DNA of 64,000 bases from Acanthopleura granulata (taxonomy: Eukaryota > Mollusca > Polyplacophora > Chitonida > Chitonidae), in NCBI GenBank assembly GCA_016165875.1, contig JABBOT010000002.1:40867073-40931072 (forward strand). The letters run 5' to 3'. Below the pieces are notes generated by a model. The model ran no database searches. It was not told where the DNA came from and worked only from the letters and a program-made list of their open reading frames with translations. Both the position numbers and the translations under genes were made by a program. Positions 24,540-38,072 of the stretch are shown in pieces. Each line of letters starts with the position of its first letter. The first letter of the stretch is position 1.

Positions 24540-25345
24540 TGTGTCTCTAACATCACTTCTTCAGCCTCATACAGTAGGGTTGACTAGATGTAAACCTCAA
24601 TGCTATTGTCTACACAACTGTCTACACTTTCCACACATGGTATCAAGCACTCACACTTCAAGCGGTACATCCTAAACTAACTATCTATACATTTATCGAT
24701 ACACCCAATCTGATTGTCTACACTTCTGTCTGTACACCCACCACTATAGTCCTTATGCATAATGGTGCAGTTAACACGATTAGGTGTCTATCTCTGCCCG
24801 TCCGTCTATGATTACTCTCTACACATTTCCTGGTACACCCAAAACCTTTTTGACTTGTCGTCTGTCCATACATTTGGTACCTCAATTTTCTGCGCCTTTT
24901 ATGATACATTCAGCACAGCTGTTTACAAGACACTACGTATTCACATTTATTCGGATGCCTCCAGTAATATTTCCTACCTGTCTGATGGCATAGGCGACAC
25001 TCAGTATCTACCTGTTTACGGATACAAGTTGCACAATTGCCTACTGATCTGTCTACAGGTATGCCGGTACATCGAAAGCGACTGTCTATATTTCTGTTCT
25101 TTCCCGAGAGACAGTTTGTCTACATTTATTTGGATACATGCATGTTGCACAATTGCCTGTGCTTCTATCGGTGTTTCTGGAACTAGTTATCTGCATTTAT
25201 GCGGATACAATCTGCACAAATGCTCGCGATTCTGTTCATACGCAACACCATTGCCTACGCAATTTATGCAATATTTGTTTACCTTTTATGCAGATACGCC
25301 GTGTACATTTGCATACGCAACGGTTAGTGTTATGGGCAAGTGAAC
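24540..25345. repeat. Diverged tandem repeat, ~35-50-bp units
   Basis: Recurring GTCTACACTTCTGTCTGTAC, TTTATTCGGATAC and GCACAATTGCCTAC words follow one another across the segment. A 193-codon plus-strand frame (24762-25343) lies on it and is rich in Y, C, S and H because of the repeat words. It shows no domain. Confidence 0.6.
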
Positions 25346-26915
25346 AGTTATGTAGTACCCGAGGTTACTATTCCCGAAGTTAACCGGAATCATCCGAAAT
25401 TCGATGCTCAGTGTAAGCTGGCTGAAAGAACATAAGTATTTGTATTCTTTACCAGACACTGTGTTTTTTGACAGAGATTAGTTGTAATTTTGAGTCGGCA
25501 AACCAGACTAAAACAGGTCAGTGGCGATCGAACCAAATTTGTTCGTCAAGTTTACGGATTCTTCATGTAAGTAAGAAATTTGTCTTCATATGTACAGATC
25601 TTTGTGAAGGTCTGGCTGTGTAGATTTGTGGCATGTAGATGCACGCTAGCCCTGCTACAGTAAATTTTGACGATTTTTGTTCTTTGCGACTTCATAATGA
25701 GATCACTTTGTTGAATGAAGAGTATATATAATCGGTAACACCAGCAGTTTGGGTGATATTTCGTACCAGTCACGATACACTGTTTTTTATTGTCTGTTTG
25801 TTTGTTTGTCTTTGTCAGAATCGACGATAGAGCCAATGTTGCTTGTCTTACGGTCTGATGTAATGACCACCCGTAAGGGTGAAGTTAAAGTGGCATGAAA
25901 ATGTCCTTCATTTTACATGATGTTATGATTTTCATGTGGCGGGATAGCAGATAAAACAGTGTTTTGCAGATATTTTGAAGTTAGCACTATTTTCATTGTT
26001 TTTCATAACTAGTGGTATATAATGTGCATTCCGCGTCCCAATATTGCATTAGGGTAATTTCATGTGGTTGTAGACATGAACCATTGATGTACACGGTGAC
26101 CGTCGACGTTTGGGTTTATTCTTTGACGCACTGTGAGTGATATGTGCCATGTGAACCTTAGTTGGTGTAGTACGGTACCTACTCTTGCAGTACCAGGGGG
26201 TAAGTCTATACATCTCATTTGTTGTTTGTATTCAACCATCATGTTTACATCAAACCACATGTTCATTTGGCTATGTTGTTATTCAAATTAAGCATTTTTA
26301 AACTGTTCAGATTTCTTGGAGTTACATCTTTCAATTGTACAATGAAACAGCAAGTTGGATTACTCCAGTCTTTAACACGTAAGATTATAGGTGAAAAGGG
26401 TGCGACATTCCACTAGGTTGACTCTAGTGCATTCAGGTCACTTGACTAGAAATAATTGAATGTGTAGCTTGTATAGTAGTTGTAATATATTTACCTGCTA
26501 TTATTCAAGTAGTAAAAAGGAAATAACAACTGAAAGATGTTCTTACATGTAATTCATTTATTATTCGAAATCTGAAAAATGACTCTGTATCGTTACTGGA
26601 AATTATTTCACCATATAAAGGTCCCATGGAAGCTCAAGGCATGAGTTGTGTTCTTTCCCGAGCACACAACCTCACAGTGTGCTTTCCTCGATTACAGCAC
26701 AATATGTCAACACTCCTGCATTTACACCCAACAAAGAAAGATGCATTGCAGAAAGAACTAAAAATTTTACCTGATGAAAATGTAGGAGGTGAGGACATAC
26801 CGTGCACGAGACACCAATCACTGTGAAGGCAACTACGTCTCTTCTAATTTGTTTAGCAGTATTTACCATGTAAGACATTCCCGGTCCATTTTCTCCATAA
26901 CTCATGTCACTAAAA
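25346..26915. other. No gene recognised
   Basis: Two overlapping opposite open frames near 26630-26960 have no motifs. Otherwise unique-looking sequence. Confidence 0.4.
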
Positions 26916-27000
26916 ATGTAAGCAGAGACTGGAATCGAACTTCTGATTTTTTGTGACATCCAGATCGCTAGCCACGAGAGTTACCGGTGCACTATAACGA
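26916..27000 (-). mobile_element. tRNA-like (SINE head) remnant
   Basis: On the minus strand an A-box-like CTCGTGGCTAGCGATCTGG is followed by a B-box-like GAAGTTCGATTCCAGTC at about 26945-26929. Flanking stems do not pair well enough for a tRNA gene. Confidence 0.35.
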
Positions 27001-27855
27001 TCTGCAAGTCCGAAATTATCATGGTGAATCTGCAGTTTCAATGGCCCTTGAAAATATTTCATTTTTTGTCCATTTACAAAAATATTATTGCGTGAACCAA
27101 CTTGATACTTCGCGACATACTAGAACTCTCCAACTTGACATTAAATACGCACCAATGATCTTGCTTTACGTATAATCATATTTTCATTATGGTTTTCATT
27201 ATGGAATTCACTCAGAAAAACGCCCTAAAATAACGGAATCTGCTTTCGAGCTTCCATTTGCATTTTGATAAAAAGAAAAGTATGAATGACATCACCCCCG
27301 TTTTTCACATGTTTTTACATGTTTCATGTTACAAAGTAATTGTATTTCAGCTGGATTCATGTAGATGTTCTCTCTTTTTGTACACAAAAAATACACCTCA
27401 CTCCTGTGACACTGATAGGGACAATTTTTACACCTAGTTGCACAGGATTGAAGTGCAAGTATACAGGGAGCATTCAAACAGGCGAATTAAATCCTAGTCC
27501 AAGCGTGCATTTGGGAATTTCTGGTAATGATTGCTTTTTCGCAGAATCGCGCGGTTTTCTTCGCATTATCAAGTCTGCCCTTTATTCATCACTAGTCGTC
27601 AGATAAACCAAGCTCGGACTCCATTAAAATTGAGCATACTGAAATGAAATATGACACTGTGGATCAATGGTTACAGCCGGTTATTAACCTTTGCCTTTTG
27701 TCCAATATACGCTGTCGCCTTGTGTTTACTCTTGGTTCACAACAATGACCTGTTCGTACATTTTATCGAGTAGACCTAGGATATATACTGTACAGACACT
27801 TACCGTTCATAATGTTTCTGTGATATTAGTCACCGCCTGTTAATGTCTGGCCAGC
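27001..27855. other. No feature recognised
   Basis: Apparently unique sequence. Confidence 0.5.
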
Positions 27856-28140
27856 CATGGCAACAACAAGGAGTGCTGGAGCCAGTTGTCAAAGAACCTT
27901 GGCTTGCTAGCGTTAGCGATAACAGAAAAATGACACGCTCAAGTCAGCCATAAAGAAAGCCATGAAGTGATGAGGTCAGCCACAAAAATGTCACGGAGTG
28001 GTAAAGTTATCTACAAGATCCCCATGATGTGCTGAAGTCGGTTATTACTGAGGCATGGAGTCCTGGAATCGGTTTTAACAGAACCGTGTAGTGCTGGAAT
28101 CGGTTATTGCAGAGCCATCGAGTCCTGGAATCACCCATAG
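27856..28140. repeat. Diverged tandem repeat, ~35-bp unit
   Basis: Variants of GCCATGGAGTCCTGGAATCG followed by GTTATTGCAGA recur about seven times. The earliest copies are the least alike. Confidence 0.6.
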
Positions 28141-28565
28141 GCGTTTAGAGTTTTGGAGTTTTGTGCTCTGGTTGCGCATCTAAAATACTCCCTGGCAACA
28201 CCCCGGCTTACGTAAATGTTTCCAAGACATCAGTGTATAGCTTTGTTACCCGATACTCACACCAAAAACCCTGGATGGTTTCTTTCCAGTTATGAAATTA
28301 ATCTCCTGTGCCATTCGACTGGATACGTATAAACACCTATCCCGCAGTGTGAATACATCGTGCACGGACGAGACTGGGCCATCCGAGCCAAGCTGACAGA
28401 TTAGCACCAGTGAAGAGAATCGTCTTCTATAAAAGTCTACAACATCATTATCGTAGCCTTCAAAGGCTAAAGGATTCGCACCACCTCCGATCGCTGTCGG
28501 GATATATAACCCTTAATAATGTTTTAATTACGAGTTCGAGACGAGTTCGCGACCTAACAGGCCTA
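28141..28565. other. No feature recognised
   Basis: Apparently unique sequence. Confidence 0.45.
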
Positions 28566-28690
28566 AGCACCTTTGCTTGGCCTTGTGGTTAAACGGGGTA
28601 GCGGTTTTCTGCCAGCAGGCCCGCATCAGTACCAGAACCCTATTCCGAGCTCAAGTCGAACAATTTGTCGGTGTTCAACCACCCTCACGA
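28566..28690 (+). mobile_element. Possible tRNA-derived SINE remnant
   Basis: GCTTGGCCTTGTGGTTAAAC resembles an A box. A poor B box (CGAGCTCAAGTCGAAC) follows at about 28648. The body was not matched elsewhere. Confidence 0.3.
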
Positions 28691-28859
28691 CAAATACATT
28701 ATCTATGTGCGTGATCAAACATGCCATCGACGGTTAAAAAAAGAGGCAAAACCACGTTACGTCAAAACGATTATGTTGTATGCGAGCCGCTGAGGAATGA
28801 AACGCACATATACATCCGAACACTCCCTACTCCCTATGTCTTTTTGTATTCGGTAATGA

Positions 28860-29060
28860 GAGAACTCACCACCGCAACCATGTACATACTGTATTCAGTA
28901 TAGGCCAAAACCTAACCAAAACTATGTACGTGTTATATTCAGTATAGGCCAAAGCCGAACCGTAACGATGTATGTGTTGTATTCAGCATCTGCCGAAACC
29001 GAACCGTAAACGTAACCGATATATTCTACATTCTGTATTTCAGGCAAGCCCTCCAGCAAC
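28860..29060. repeat. Tandem repeat, 44-bp unit, about 4 copies
   Basis: The unit is GTATAGGCCAAAACCGAACC, GTAACGATGTATGTGTTGTA, TTCA. Spacing of 44 bp is seen at 28898, 28942 and 28986. Confidence 0.8.
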
Positions 29061-29455
29061 GATGTATGTGAATTTACATTTGCCTGTCGGCGTATTTGGC
29101 AATAAAGACATGTCCTAGAGTGAAAATGTGCCTGTTTTTGTAGTTAGCACCATGGACACGCATATAGCGTCCTTGTGGATTACTGGAACAGGAAGATAAA
29201 CGTACCACGAACTACTAAGGCCAACAATACACTAAAACCAACCATAAGGAACAAAAAATAAATCATTACAACACGAAGCGATCCCTGGTTTAACTGACAG
29301 GAAGATATTATCAAAACCTAGAGTAACGTACGCGACCAGAGGTCTGTTTTGCGAAGGTGTCGCAACTCTACGTCATGCGTAACTGCCATGGTGACGCGTA
29401 TGTTGCCTGGGAAGGAATCAGTTTGCTACTGCTTCGCCCAACGGGCCACAGATTA
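29061..29455. other. No feature recognised
   Basis: Apparently unique sequence. Confidence 0.5.
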
Positions 29456-29660
29456 GTACCACCGATTGATTAGTACCATATTACCACAACCAAATGTACG
29501 GCTTGATTTGTACCACTGGCACTTTACCACAACTGAGTGTAAAGTGCAGGGCCAGATTAGTACCACTGACAGAGAGAAACACGACCGGGAGTAAAGTACA
29601 CGACCAGACCGAGAGAAACACGAATGTGTAAAATAAACCGGGAGTAAAGTACACGACCAC
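29456..29660. repeat. Diverged short tandem repeat
   Basis: GATTAGTACCA, AGAGAGAAACACGA and GGGAGTAAAGTACACGACCA words repeat two to four times each. Minus-strand frames across this segment are repeat shadows. Confidence 0.5.
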
Positions 29661-30685
29661 ATGTCCACAAAGAGCGACATGGTTTGGGGACCAGTGCACT
29701 GAGCCGACCTGGAAAGTGATGATTCGGTAAACACTCCGGCAAGTGACATAGAAAGGTTTGCTCTGATGGTCTAGGCTGAATTCCATTTCTACATCCTGGG
29801 TTGAGCTCATATGGTTGTAGCGCACACAAGTTATCACTGAGCAGTGTTATGCTCATCAGACTTACATTTATAAAATTTTGCGATCGTTCCGTACAGTTAC
29901 TTTAACAGGGATCACTTCCACTTATTCCACTTAGTAGACCAACAAAGAGATGGTTTAGTGACATGGTTTGGTGATTTAAAATTTCCTATCCATTGTAGGG
30001 ATTAAATCCATGCTTTGTGGCTAGTGATTGGGGGTAGTGTACTGCCATTTATCAATGTTTTGCTCATAAGACCTACAGTGACATGATTTGACGATTACTA
30101 TACTCGGCAGATCTACAGTGGCAGACCTTGAAGGTCACTCGACCGAATTCATAACTACAGACGTGATTTGTCCATTACTCCCCATGGAATACCTACCAAC
30201 ATGATCTCGTGATCGCTTTATTGGATAAAAATGTAGATTGACTAGCACGAGGCCTCCCGAGCCCTTCAAGGTTAGTGATATAGCGATTAATGATAGAGCT
30301 AGGAACATGTCGCCTATCAACGCCTGTGTGGAAGTCACACAATGGTATACCTAATATGGGTGTACTTATTAAAATAGGAGAAAACAGATTTCAAAAGCTT
30401 GATGTATTGACAGAAATGAAATGTTTAGGCCATATCTAATTAACTTTTGCTTTGTTTACAAATTTTTAATCTTTCCATAGGCCTATCTAGCCAATATTCA
30501 TCATCTTGCCTGTTCGGATGGAATGTGATAGATGGACGGCTCAGTGCAACTTGATACTTTGATCCCTGGTTAATTTCTGACTTTGGCTTTTTTTTCTTCC
30601 CGGTCATTCTTTCTCCATTCACAATACTGGGTGAGATTCAGATCGTTTCTTGTGTCTAAAAACACACCAAAGCTGTGAGTTGTGG
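29661..30685. other. No gene; faint repetition at 29940-30230
   Basis: Words like ACAGTGACATGATTTGACGA recur loosely around 29950, 30070 and 30170. Nothing else was recognised. Confidence 0.4.
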
Positions 30686-30689
30686 CGTG

Positions 30690-31235
30690 CTTAGCCTGTC
30701 ACAAGGCTGTGATAACATGCTACAAGCGTCTGGAATTACAGAAACGCTATGCAGATTGATACATAACATGCTACAAGCTGTTCCGCCATACGCCCTTGGT
30801 ATGGTATGACACAAAACACTATGCCGATTGTCACATAACATGCTACAAGCGTTTCTGTGATACCCTCCTGGTGTGACATGACACCAAACACCATACTGAT
30901 TGTCACATAACAAGCTACAAGCAGTTTTTGATACCCTCCTGGTGTGATATGACACAAAGCACTATGCCGATTGTCACATAACATGCTACAAGCTGTTCTG
31001 TGATACCCTGCTGGTGTGATATGACACAAAGCACTATGCCGATTGTCACATAACATGCTACAAGCGATTCTGTGATACCCTGCTGGTGTGATATGACCCA
31101 AAGCACTATGCCGATTGTCACATAACATGCTACAAGCGATTCTGTGATACCCTGCTGGTGTGATACGACACAAAGTACTATGCTGATTGATGCTACAAGC
31201 GGTTCTGCGGTACCCCGTTGGTATGCTGTGACAGA
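30690..31235. repeat. Minisatellite, 72-bp unit, about 7 copies
   Basis: The unit is ACTATGCCGATTGTCACATA, ACATGCTACAAGCGATTCTG, TGATACCCTGCTGGTGTGAT, ATGACACAAAGC. The exact 72-bp spacing is seen at 30961, 31033 and 31105. The three central copies are nearly identical and the edges diverged. The 228-codon minus-strand frame through it is a repeat product (24-residue period). Confidence 0.95.
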
Positions 31236-32005
31236 AAAACAATGCTGATTGTCTCAAGCGGTCGTGATGTGACATTTTTATACGATCACGTTTATTGGCG
31301 AATAAATCTGGAGTGCCTGGATTAATACACCGGCCTTCGCAAGGTACCTGACAAATTGCCTGATTTAAGGCCACAACCGAAGCAGCGGGAACTGGATGCG
31401 ATCTCGCGACCTTATTGGTCAAGGGCCGGACGGTTGAAGTAAACCAATGCTTTGGCCGCCTGAGCGCCTGCTTCTATGATACCCTCTGTCTGAATCCCAA
31501 TTTATTCGTCATAGCCATGGTGGAATCGAGCTCACTTTCGGATCACCATGGCAACGCCTTCATTAAATAAGCTATAAGACGTATGAGCTCAAAAGCAAAA
31601 AGCTGCTTGGAAATAGTTTGTTTGCTTGGGATATTGAGTAGAACCTGATGTTGAGATGACAGGATGCGGCTAGCACGTCAAATAAGTCATACTTTCTCTG
31701 TCTCTGCAGTCCGCTTACAACCTGGCCGGCTTAGCTTCCGGAAAATAAGAAACCTTTAGCCCTAACCCGACACCTTTCTCAAGGACATGGGTTGCTTTGT
31801 CCAATCACGACAAAAATAGATAAATCAAAAGTGTACATGCTCTTAGAGGTATTTACTGCGTTTCCCTGATGACGGCCCTATGTTTATGTACATATAAATG
31901 AGGCCATTGCACAAGATTACACTCTGCAATGCCACACTGACAGCCAAATCGACGTAGGAAGTCGCTTATTGGAAAACAACAAGGCGACGCACAAAGATTC
32001 CTTCC
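31236..32005. other. No gene recognised
   Basis: A good-looking acceptor (TTTCTCTGTCTCTGCAG, ending 31709) is present on the plus strand. The sequence after it gives only short frames in all phases, so no exon is called. Confidence 0.4.
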
Positions 32006-32009
32006 GATC

Positions 32010-32990
32010 GTGAGGTCATAACATACATCTCAAAACAACCTTCGACACAGCATAACACACACCTCACTATAGCTTACAATGAAGCATAACCCAAACCTCA
32101 CAATAATGGGGACACGTCAGAGCAAACATCTAACAATAGCTCAAGACACCATAAACACATATCACAAGGTCTCACAACAGAACACACACAATATCTCTCA
32201 CAATAACCTACAACACACTACAACATAAATCTTTTATTGGTTCACAAAACAACTTAACAAATAGCCCATGCACAAATAACGACACACTATAACACGTGTC
32301 AAAATAACTTATGACACGGCGCACAACACACGTCTCACAAAAGTTTATTACACAAGACAACATATATCTCACAATAATCCACAGCACAACATGACACGTC
32401 TCGCACCAGTTGACGTCACAACATAACACACGTCTCATAACTTACGACACAGTACAACCCATCTAACAGCAATTTAGGACAAGGCATAACACAAACAATA
32501 ACCTACGACACAACATAACACGCATCTCACATTACATCACAACACAAGATAACATGCATCTCACGTTACATCACAACACAAACAACACGCATCTCACATT
32601 ACCTCACAACACAACATAACACGCATTTCACAATATCTCACAACACAACGGAACACGCCTCTCATATTACATCACAACACAATATAACCTGCATCTCACA
32701 ATAACTCACAACACAACATAACATGCATATGACAATATCTCACAACACAACATAATGCGCATCTCACAATAACTTACAACACAACATAATGCGCATCTCA
32801 CAATAACTCACAAAACATGCAACAAAGCACATGATCACAATTACACAGAATAATAATGTGTCATAATCACCTATCGCACGGCATATCACACTACTCACAA
32901 TAACCCTTGACATAGCATAAAGCAAGCCCCATATTATCTCAAGACATAGCATAACACATACCGGTATCTCACGATAAAGCAAAGCACACA
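32010..32990. repeat. Minisatellite, ~34-bp unit, nearly 1 kb
   Basis: The unit is CACAACACAACATAACACGC followed by ATCTCACAATAACT. Spacing of 34 bp is clear at 32707, 32741 and 32775. The left third is more diverged. The strand is strongly C/A rich. Confidence 0.9.
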
Positions 32991-34170
32991 CCATGTTTTA
33001 ACAGCACCTAAATCCTCGTGAGTAGTGCGGTACTTGTTTAGAGATCACACGCTGACCAGTTGGAATTCAAAGGCACAACCCCTTTGTATATCATGCCGTA
33101 CGACATTCTAAAATGAAGTACATAGAAACGATCAGCTTTGAAAGGCCATGTCTGATACATAGGATTACACGAACGACGGTAACATGAGCGCATTGCACAT
33201 GTGACAAGGTTGGTCGCTCCTGAGATTGCAGCACAAGTGAACTTGAAACGCTTTGATATGAAAAGTAAGCAAACTTTTTCATCAGATGATGTATGATAAG
33301 GTAATATTGCTGCAGGGTTTGTCAATTTAAGACCAAGTTTTTTCACACAGATCATCTGCTAGGCAACAACTGGTCTTGTCCTGCTGCCAGTGACCCGGCC
33401 GCCCACACACCTCACTTGTTTACCGTACAAACAGCGCATGAGCGGTGTTTATTTCTATCTGGCTGAATGTCGCCTTCCAGCAATGTCCAGTGTTAAATTA
33501 TAAACGACGTTGCGTAAGATGGTGCAAGATATGCACGGGACGCCTAGATATGTCACAGCATGCATGTAACGCCGCCTGATCCACATCAAAAGATAAAAAT
33601 GATATCAAGAAATGACACGGCAACATTTGCTACATCTAGCCCATGGCACCGTCACAAAGAATGTTTCAGACCCACATTTTGAAATTCAAATGCCTCTTTG
33701 TATATCACAAGTTTTTAATTTAAGAGATACCCGGAAGTTTTCTATAAAGTGGTATTCAAAGCGTGCGGTATTCACAAACAGCTATGTAAAGAGCCGACTC
33801 TCCGTTACTCTGCTACCGCGTAAAAAGCGTGATTGGTTACGCAGCAGTAGTTTTGAATAACCTCTTTGCTGCGCAAGTACAACTTTACGAAACTGTGACG
33901 TATTACATAAAAGAGCAAATGAATATACTTATAACAAACTATTTTATATATCTAAAAGTTTCGGTTTATTTGTACAAATGCCGAAAACTATTGCAAATAT
34001 TCTGGTATGGGGAAATTTGTTGCACATATAAATTTTTGCTTCCACGCTTGCACAGAATATAGAATCCATATACGGCGCGAGCAAACGTGTTTCACACTTC
34101 TATGAAAGAATTGCAGATATGTGCAAGAAAAATTCATGTTTATTTACCAATGAATTAAATCTATAGCAGG
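32991..34170. other. No feature recognised
   Basis: Apparently unique sequence with motif-free short frames. Confidence 0.45.
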
Positions 34171-34174
34171 ACTG

Positions 34175-34612
34175 TATTAGGCCGGGTGCGTGATTCAGCC
34201 ACTGCTATCTACCGAGCTGTTAGGCTCTATTCGACGGGTGCGTTGTTCACTCAGTGTTATCTACTGGACTGGTAGGCTCTATTCGACGGGTGCGTCATTC
34301 AGCAGGTGCTATCTACTGAGCTGTAAGGCTCTATTCGACGGAAACGTCGTTCAGACGATGTTATCTAATGAGTTAGGCTGTAGACGACGGGTAGCCGCTG
34401 TTAACGCTGTATTACGTCGGGTGTATGATTCAGGCGCCGTTATTTCCTGGGCTCTTGTAGCTATATGCCATGGTTAGGTAATTCAGCCTATTCAATTTCT
34501 GATGTGTTAGGGCTATGTCCCACGGCTGCGATATTCAGTCGCTGTTATCCACTGTGCTGTTAAGCCCCTGTTCCACGGGTTCTTGATTCAGCCTCTTTTA
34601 TCTGTTGCACTA
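34175..34612. repeat. Tandem repeat, 52-bp unit, about 8 copies
   Basis: The unit is GGCTCTATTCGACGGGTGCG, TGATTCAGCCACTGCTATCT, ACTGAGCTGTTA. GGCTCTATTCGACGG recurs at 34223, 34275 and 34327. Later copies are diverged. Confidence 0.85.
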
Positions 34613-35535
34613 TCGAAAGGTGAGATACCCAGCGGTTGCTGGGTGTCTACAGCTCAATGGGGGCAGAAATGATATTTGTGTCATCCAGGTATAACCGATA
34701 TGAAGAGATGCCAGGGTTTATATTCTGTGACTTAAATTACAAACAGCATAATGGTAGTATTAATATTAATATTCCACGTTTCCTCTTCCGAAAAAAGTAA
34801 ACCCCATGTTTACTGCGCGTGTTGACGAATGCGAAATTGATTTTGATGACAATTAACTTTTATTACAGTTAAAAGCTAGCAATTTGTTGTTCTATGCCGG
34901 TACTGCGTTCGCGTAACACAAAATACTGCGGAAGCCGTGGCGAAGATTGGAAATTCGAAGGGATGAAAACACATATTTGGCCCCAGTATTTCCGTCCTGC
35001 TCCAAATGAGGAAGTCAGCTTCTGGCAAGTAACGATTATTGATAGGTATGGAATGAAATCAAACATCCCTGTAGATCTCGGGGCGGCTCTTTAATAGTCT
35101 GCAATTCGTGTAATTGCGGTGTGAAGGTGACGCACACAAATGCAGAGAGCTGGAGGCTGCAAGCTTATATTTGATTAATTCAGTGGCCTTAGTTGTACAT
35201 GTAACAAAAGCTATGGCTGTTACAGGTGTTATGCAAATACAAATAACAACGAGAAAACCACGCTGTTTATATGCACTTGTTTCCTTCTTTTTAGGCATGC
35301 TATCTTTCCCTCATATAAATAACTGTATAACAAGAAGGCCAGTAGCATTAGTGTGATTTGCTGAGCTCATTTAGTACTGTTTGCTTCGGGTATTGCTGAA
35401 TCAATCGATAGGCATATTTACACTTGTATGTAATAGGTTTAATGATGAAAACTGACGGAAGTCCGGAAGGTCGATAAGGGTTGCCGAGACACCGAACCGT
35501 CTGGTAGATGGTGTCCGCAGATACAGCTTTCGAGC
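34613..35535. other. No gene called; 67-codon plus frame at 34894-35094
   Basis: The frame at 34894-35094 reads WKFEGMKTHIWPQYFRPAPN in its centre. It is free of repeats and looks more protein-like than most here. It has no recognised domain, and the opposite strand is open over the same bases, so it may be chance or an old insertion. Confidence 0.25.
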
Positions 35536-35537
35536 TG

Positions 35538-35880
35538 GAGGTACATACAACTCTGATATACTGGAAGTTCAAACAGTTTCTGTATGGAGAGCACATTTAA
35601 CTTCTGTATGGAGGGCAAATACAACCACATATGGAGATCAAATATAATACAGCCTCAGTATGAACGCACATACAACTCTTTCATATTGAAAATACACATA
35701 GCCTCTGTATGAAGGGCACATTCAACACCTGTATAGTGGAAGTACGTTCGCACAGCTTCTGCATGAAGGGCGCGAATGGTACGTTCTGTTCTGTATGGCA
35801 GGTACATATAGCTCTTGTTAGTACGCGGTACATTCAGCATTTGTATGAAGTGCGCAAACAGCTTTTATACCCTGAAGCTA
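35538..35880. repeat. Diverged tandem repeat, ~35-bp unit
   Basis: Variants of CTTCTGTATGAAGGGCACAT and ACAACTC.TGTATGGAGG recur about nine times with small indels. Confidence 0.75.
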
Positions 35881-36036
35881 CATAGGGTCGGGCGCATGTG
35901 GAAAGCACATCCAGTGAATGAATGAATATGGCTTAATGCTACGTCGGCAAACCACGGTAAACCAAAAGGAAGTGATTTGAAGCTGCTCTAAAGCCGTTAG
36001 ATCAGTGTGACAATTTTAACACGACACTCATCCTGG

Positions 36037-36107
36037 GTTTATTTGTTTGTTTACGTTGGGTATTAACTCCATACTCAAGAGAATTTCAGTAACAGGACGG
36101 TGTTCAG
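36037..36107 (-). mobile_element. Decayed SINE 3' end
   Basis: Reverse orientation. A TTTATTTGTTTG tail is followed by GGTATTAACTCCATACTCAA, GAGAATTTCAGTAACAGGAC and GGTGTTCAG. It matches the main SINE 3' domain at most positions, with many substitutions. Confidence 0.45.
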
Positions 36108-36479
36108 TTTTACATCCTAATTCGGGTTAGCTAAATAGGTTTGTTGTGTTGCCTTAGCAAACGCAGTAAATCTAAAATCGTTTTTGTGTGAATTAGAGTG
36201 CTTCAATGGTGTGTACTGTTAGCAATTCGTTAAACGGATATAAAGTATTTGCTTGGGATTTATTTTATGACTATTTCATTTGGATAAAGGTGAATGAACA
36301 AGCCGAATGTATTTTCTAGCATTCAGCCTAAGTACATTATGGTTTACTGCACCGGAGGGCGAGACCGTTACATAAGCGGCGCCGTCCAGAACAGAGCACT
36401 GTTAAAAAGTAAACAGATAATGCCAAGATAAAACATTCTCGGAAGCTTTTCAAAACAGCATAAAAACTTATCGTGTTAT

Positions 36480-36765
36480 AGCAGTTTGGTTTTCTTGCGT
36501 TTAGCTTTCAGGCTGAATGTATCGAGATGTGTATTCAGCCTAGTGGCGTTTTTAAAATTGGGTTCTCAGGCAAAATGTATTGAGATGTGTATTCAGTCTA
36601 GTGGCGTTTTTAACATTGGGTTCTCAGGCAAAAGGCATTGAGATGTGTATTTAATTTGGTGGCTTTTTTAACATTTTGTTTTCGAGCATGGTGTATTGAG
36701 ATTCACTTTTTGGTTTTCCTGACATTTAGTTTTCATGCAGACAGTATCGAGCTGTGTATTCGATC
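36480..36765. repeat. Tandem repeat, 58-bp unit, about 5 copies
   Basis: GAGATGTGTATTCAG-type words lie at 36524, 36582, 36640 and 36698 (58 bp apart), with a last copy at 36749. The unit also contains CTAGTGGCGTTTTTAACATT and GGTTCTCAGGCAAAA. Confidence 0.85.
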
Positions 36766-38072
36766 CACTGAATGGAGAAATTTGATCTATGACATGAGTG
36801 GAACTTATCGAAAGTATCGAGTGATATATCAGAACTGTTGCCAGCTGAACCTTCTCTATAGTCTTGGAAAGCACGCGGTGCATCTACAAATACTACCTGT
36901 CGGCTGACCGTTATGTGGCATTGATTCTAAGCGAGTGCGCTTCATTGGGGTTTACACACGCTGGGTTAGAGAAGAGACTGTCAGAGGGAGGAATATTCAT
37001 TGGCGTGACAACCTAAAGACGGCATTGGAAAGAAAATCACTTGAAGCCGAATGGATATGGGTGGGGCAGGAGTGACAGGCTTGAGTCTAGGGGCAGTCGC
37101 TGGCTAATGGGTTCAAATTGAACTGTGACGGTAAACAATGATGTGGGATGTTCTAGTGATGTGGATAAGGCTGAGGCTGAATGGCAAGAATCCTATGTTG
37201 TCAAGGAAAGACGGTTTCCATGTGTGGTGGTATTAGCTCCTATCAGATCGACGGCCCCGCAGAGAGCTTTCGTCTGAGTATGGACACATTCGCTAATGCC
37301 CGACTTCAATTGAAGCACTTACGTATGTGTCCAATTTAACGGCAGCTCTGTGGCTTAGATAACGTTCCTAAGAAAGGAATTCCCCACAAGGGACTTTGCG
37401 CAAACATAAATCTTATGCTTGAGACCTTTTATTTCATTATGATAAGATGTCCAGAGAGACCACCCAATGACGTGCCGTACATACAACCCAGTGAAGCAGA
37501 CAAGACAGGGCCATTGGAGTAAAGTAAACCACAAAAACTATATACTTACTAATATCTAGAGTAAATTAAATCACTCAAATGAACAATACTCTTTCATTCT
37601 TTCTGAAATGTATTTAGTCAATGCTTCCAGTACCAATTTTCATTTGTCGATGAAAGAATACATTTCGAAAGCCGCATTACTACACTTTAACAATGTCACA
37701 ATCGCCTATGTTATCTGTCACGAAGTCTCACTGCTAACTCTTGAGGCTTATATGGTGAAATATGACTAACTGAAGGAAGATAGGATAAGGAAAAAGAAAT
37801 AATCCAGACTGATTCATGTTTTGTGTTTGGCACATCACGATGGCTGCTCAACGTGGGCTATAAAGCGGATACATCGCGCGGTGTAATGCGATCGTTTAAA
37901 TCGATGCCATTAGCTACGTGTAATGGAGCACAAGAAGGGGCTAACTGGCACATAACGAAGTTTTGTTTACATTCCCATACCTTTGATGGTCTGGGAGACA
38001 GTTTTGATCACACTTTAAAATCTAAGAAAAAAAAATGAAATAAAATAAAAATAAAAAAAAATCTGTACTTAC
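36766..38072. other. No feature recognised
   Basis: Apparently unique. On the minus strand this is the start of the presumed long first intron. Confidence 0.45.

Noticed and set aside
24762..25343. 193-codon plus-strand frame
   Set aside because: It lies on a diverged tandem repeat whose words produce the Y/C/S/H-rich peptide.
30736..31422. 228-codon minus-strand frame
   Set aside because: Most of it is a 24-residue periodic peptide from the 72-bp minisatellite.
31710..31760. Possible plus-strand terminal exon after a strong acceptor at 31709
   Set aside because: Only 12-16 codons before a stop, with no polyadenylation signal and no partner exon.
34894..35094. 67-codon frame containing WKFEGMKTHIWPQYF
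   Set aside because: Protein-like in appearance, but the opposite strand is open too and no family or splice site supports it.
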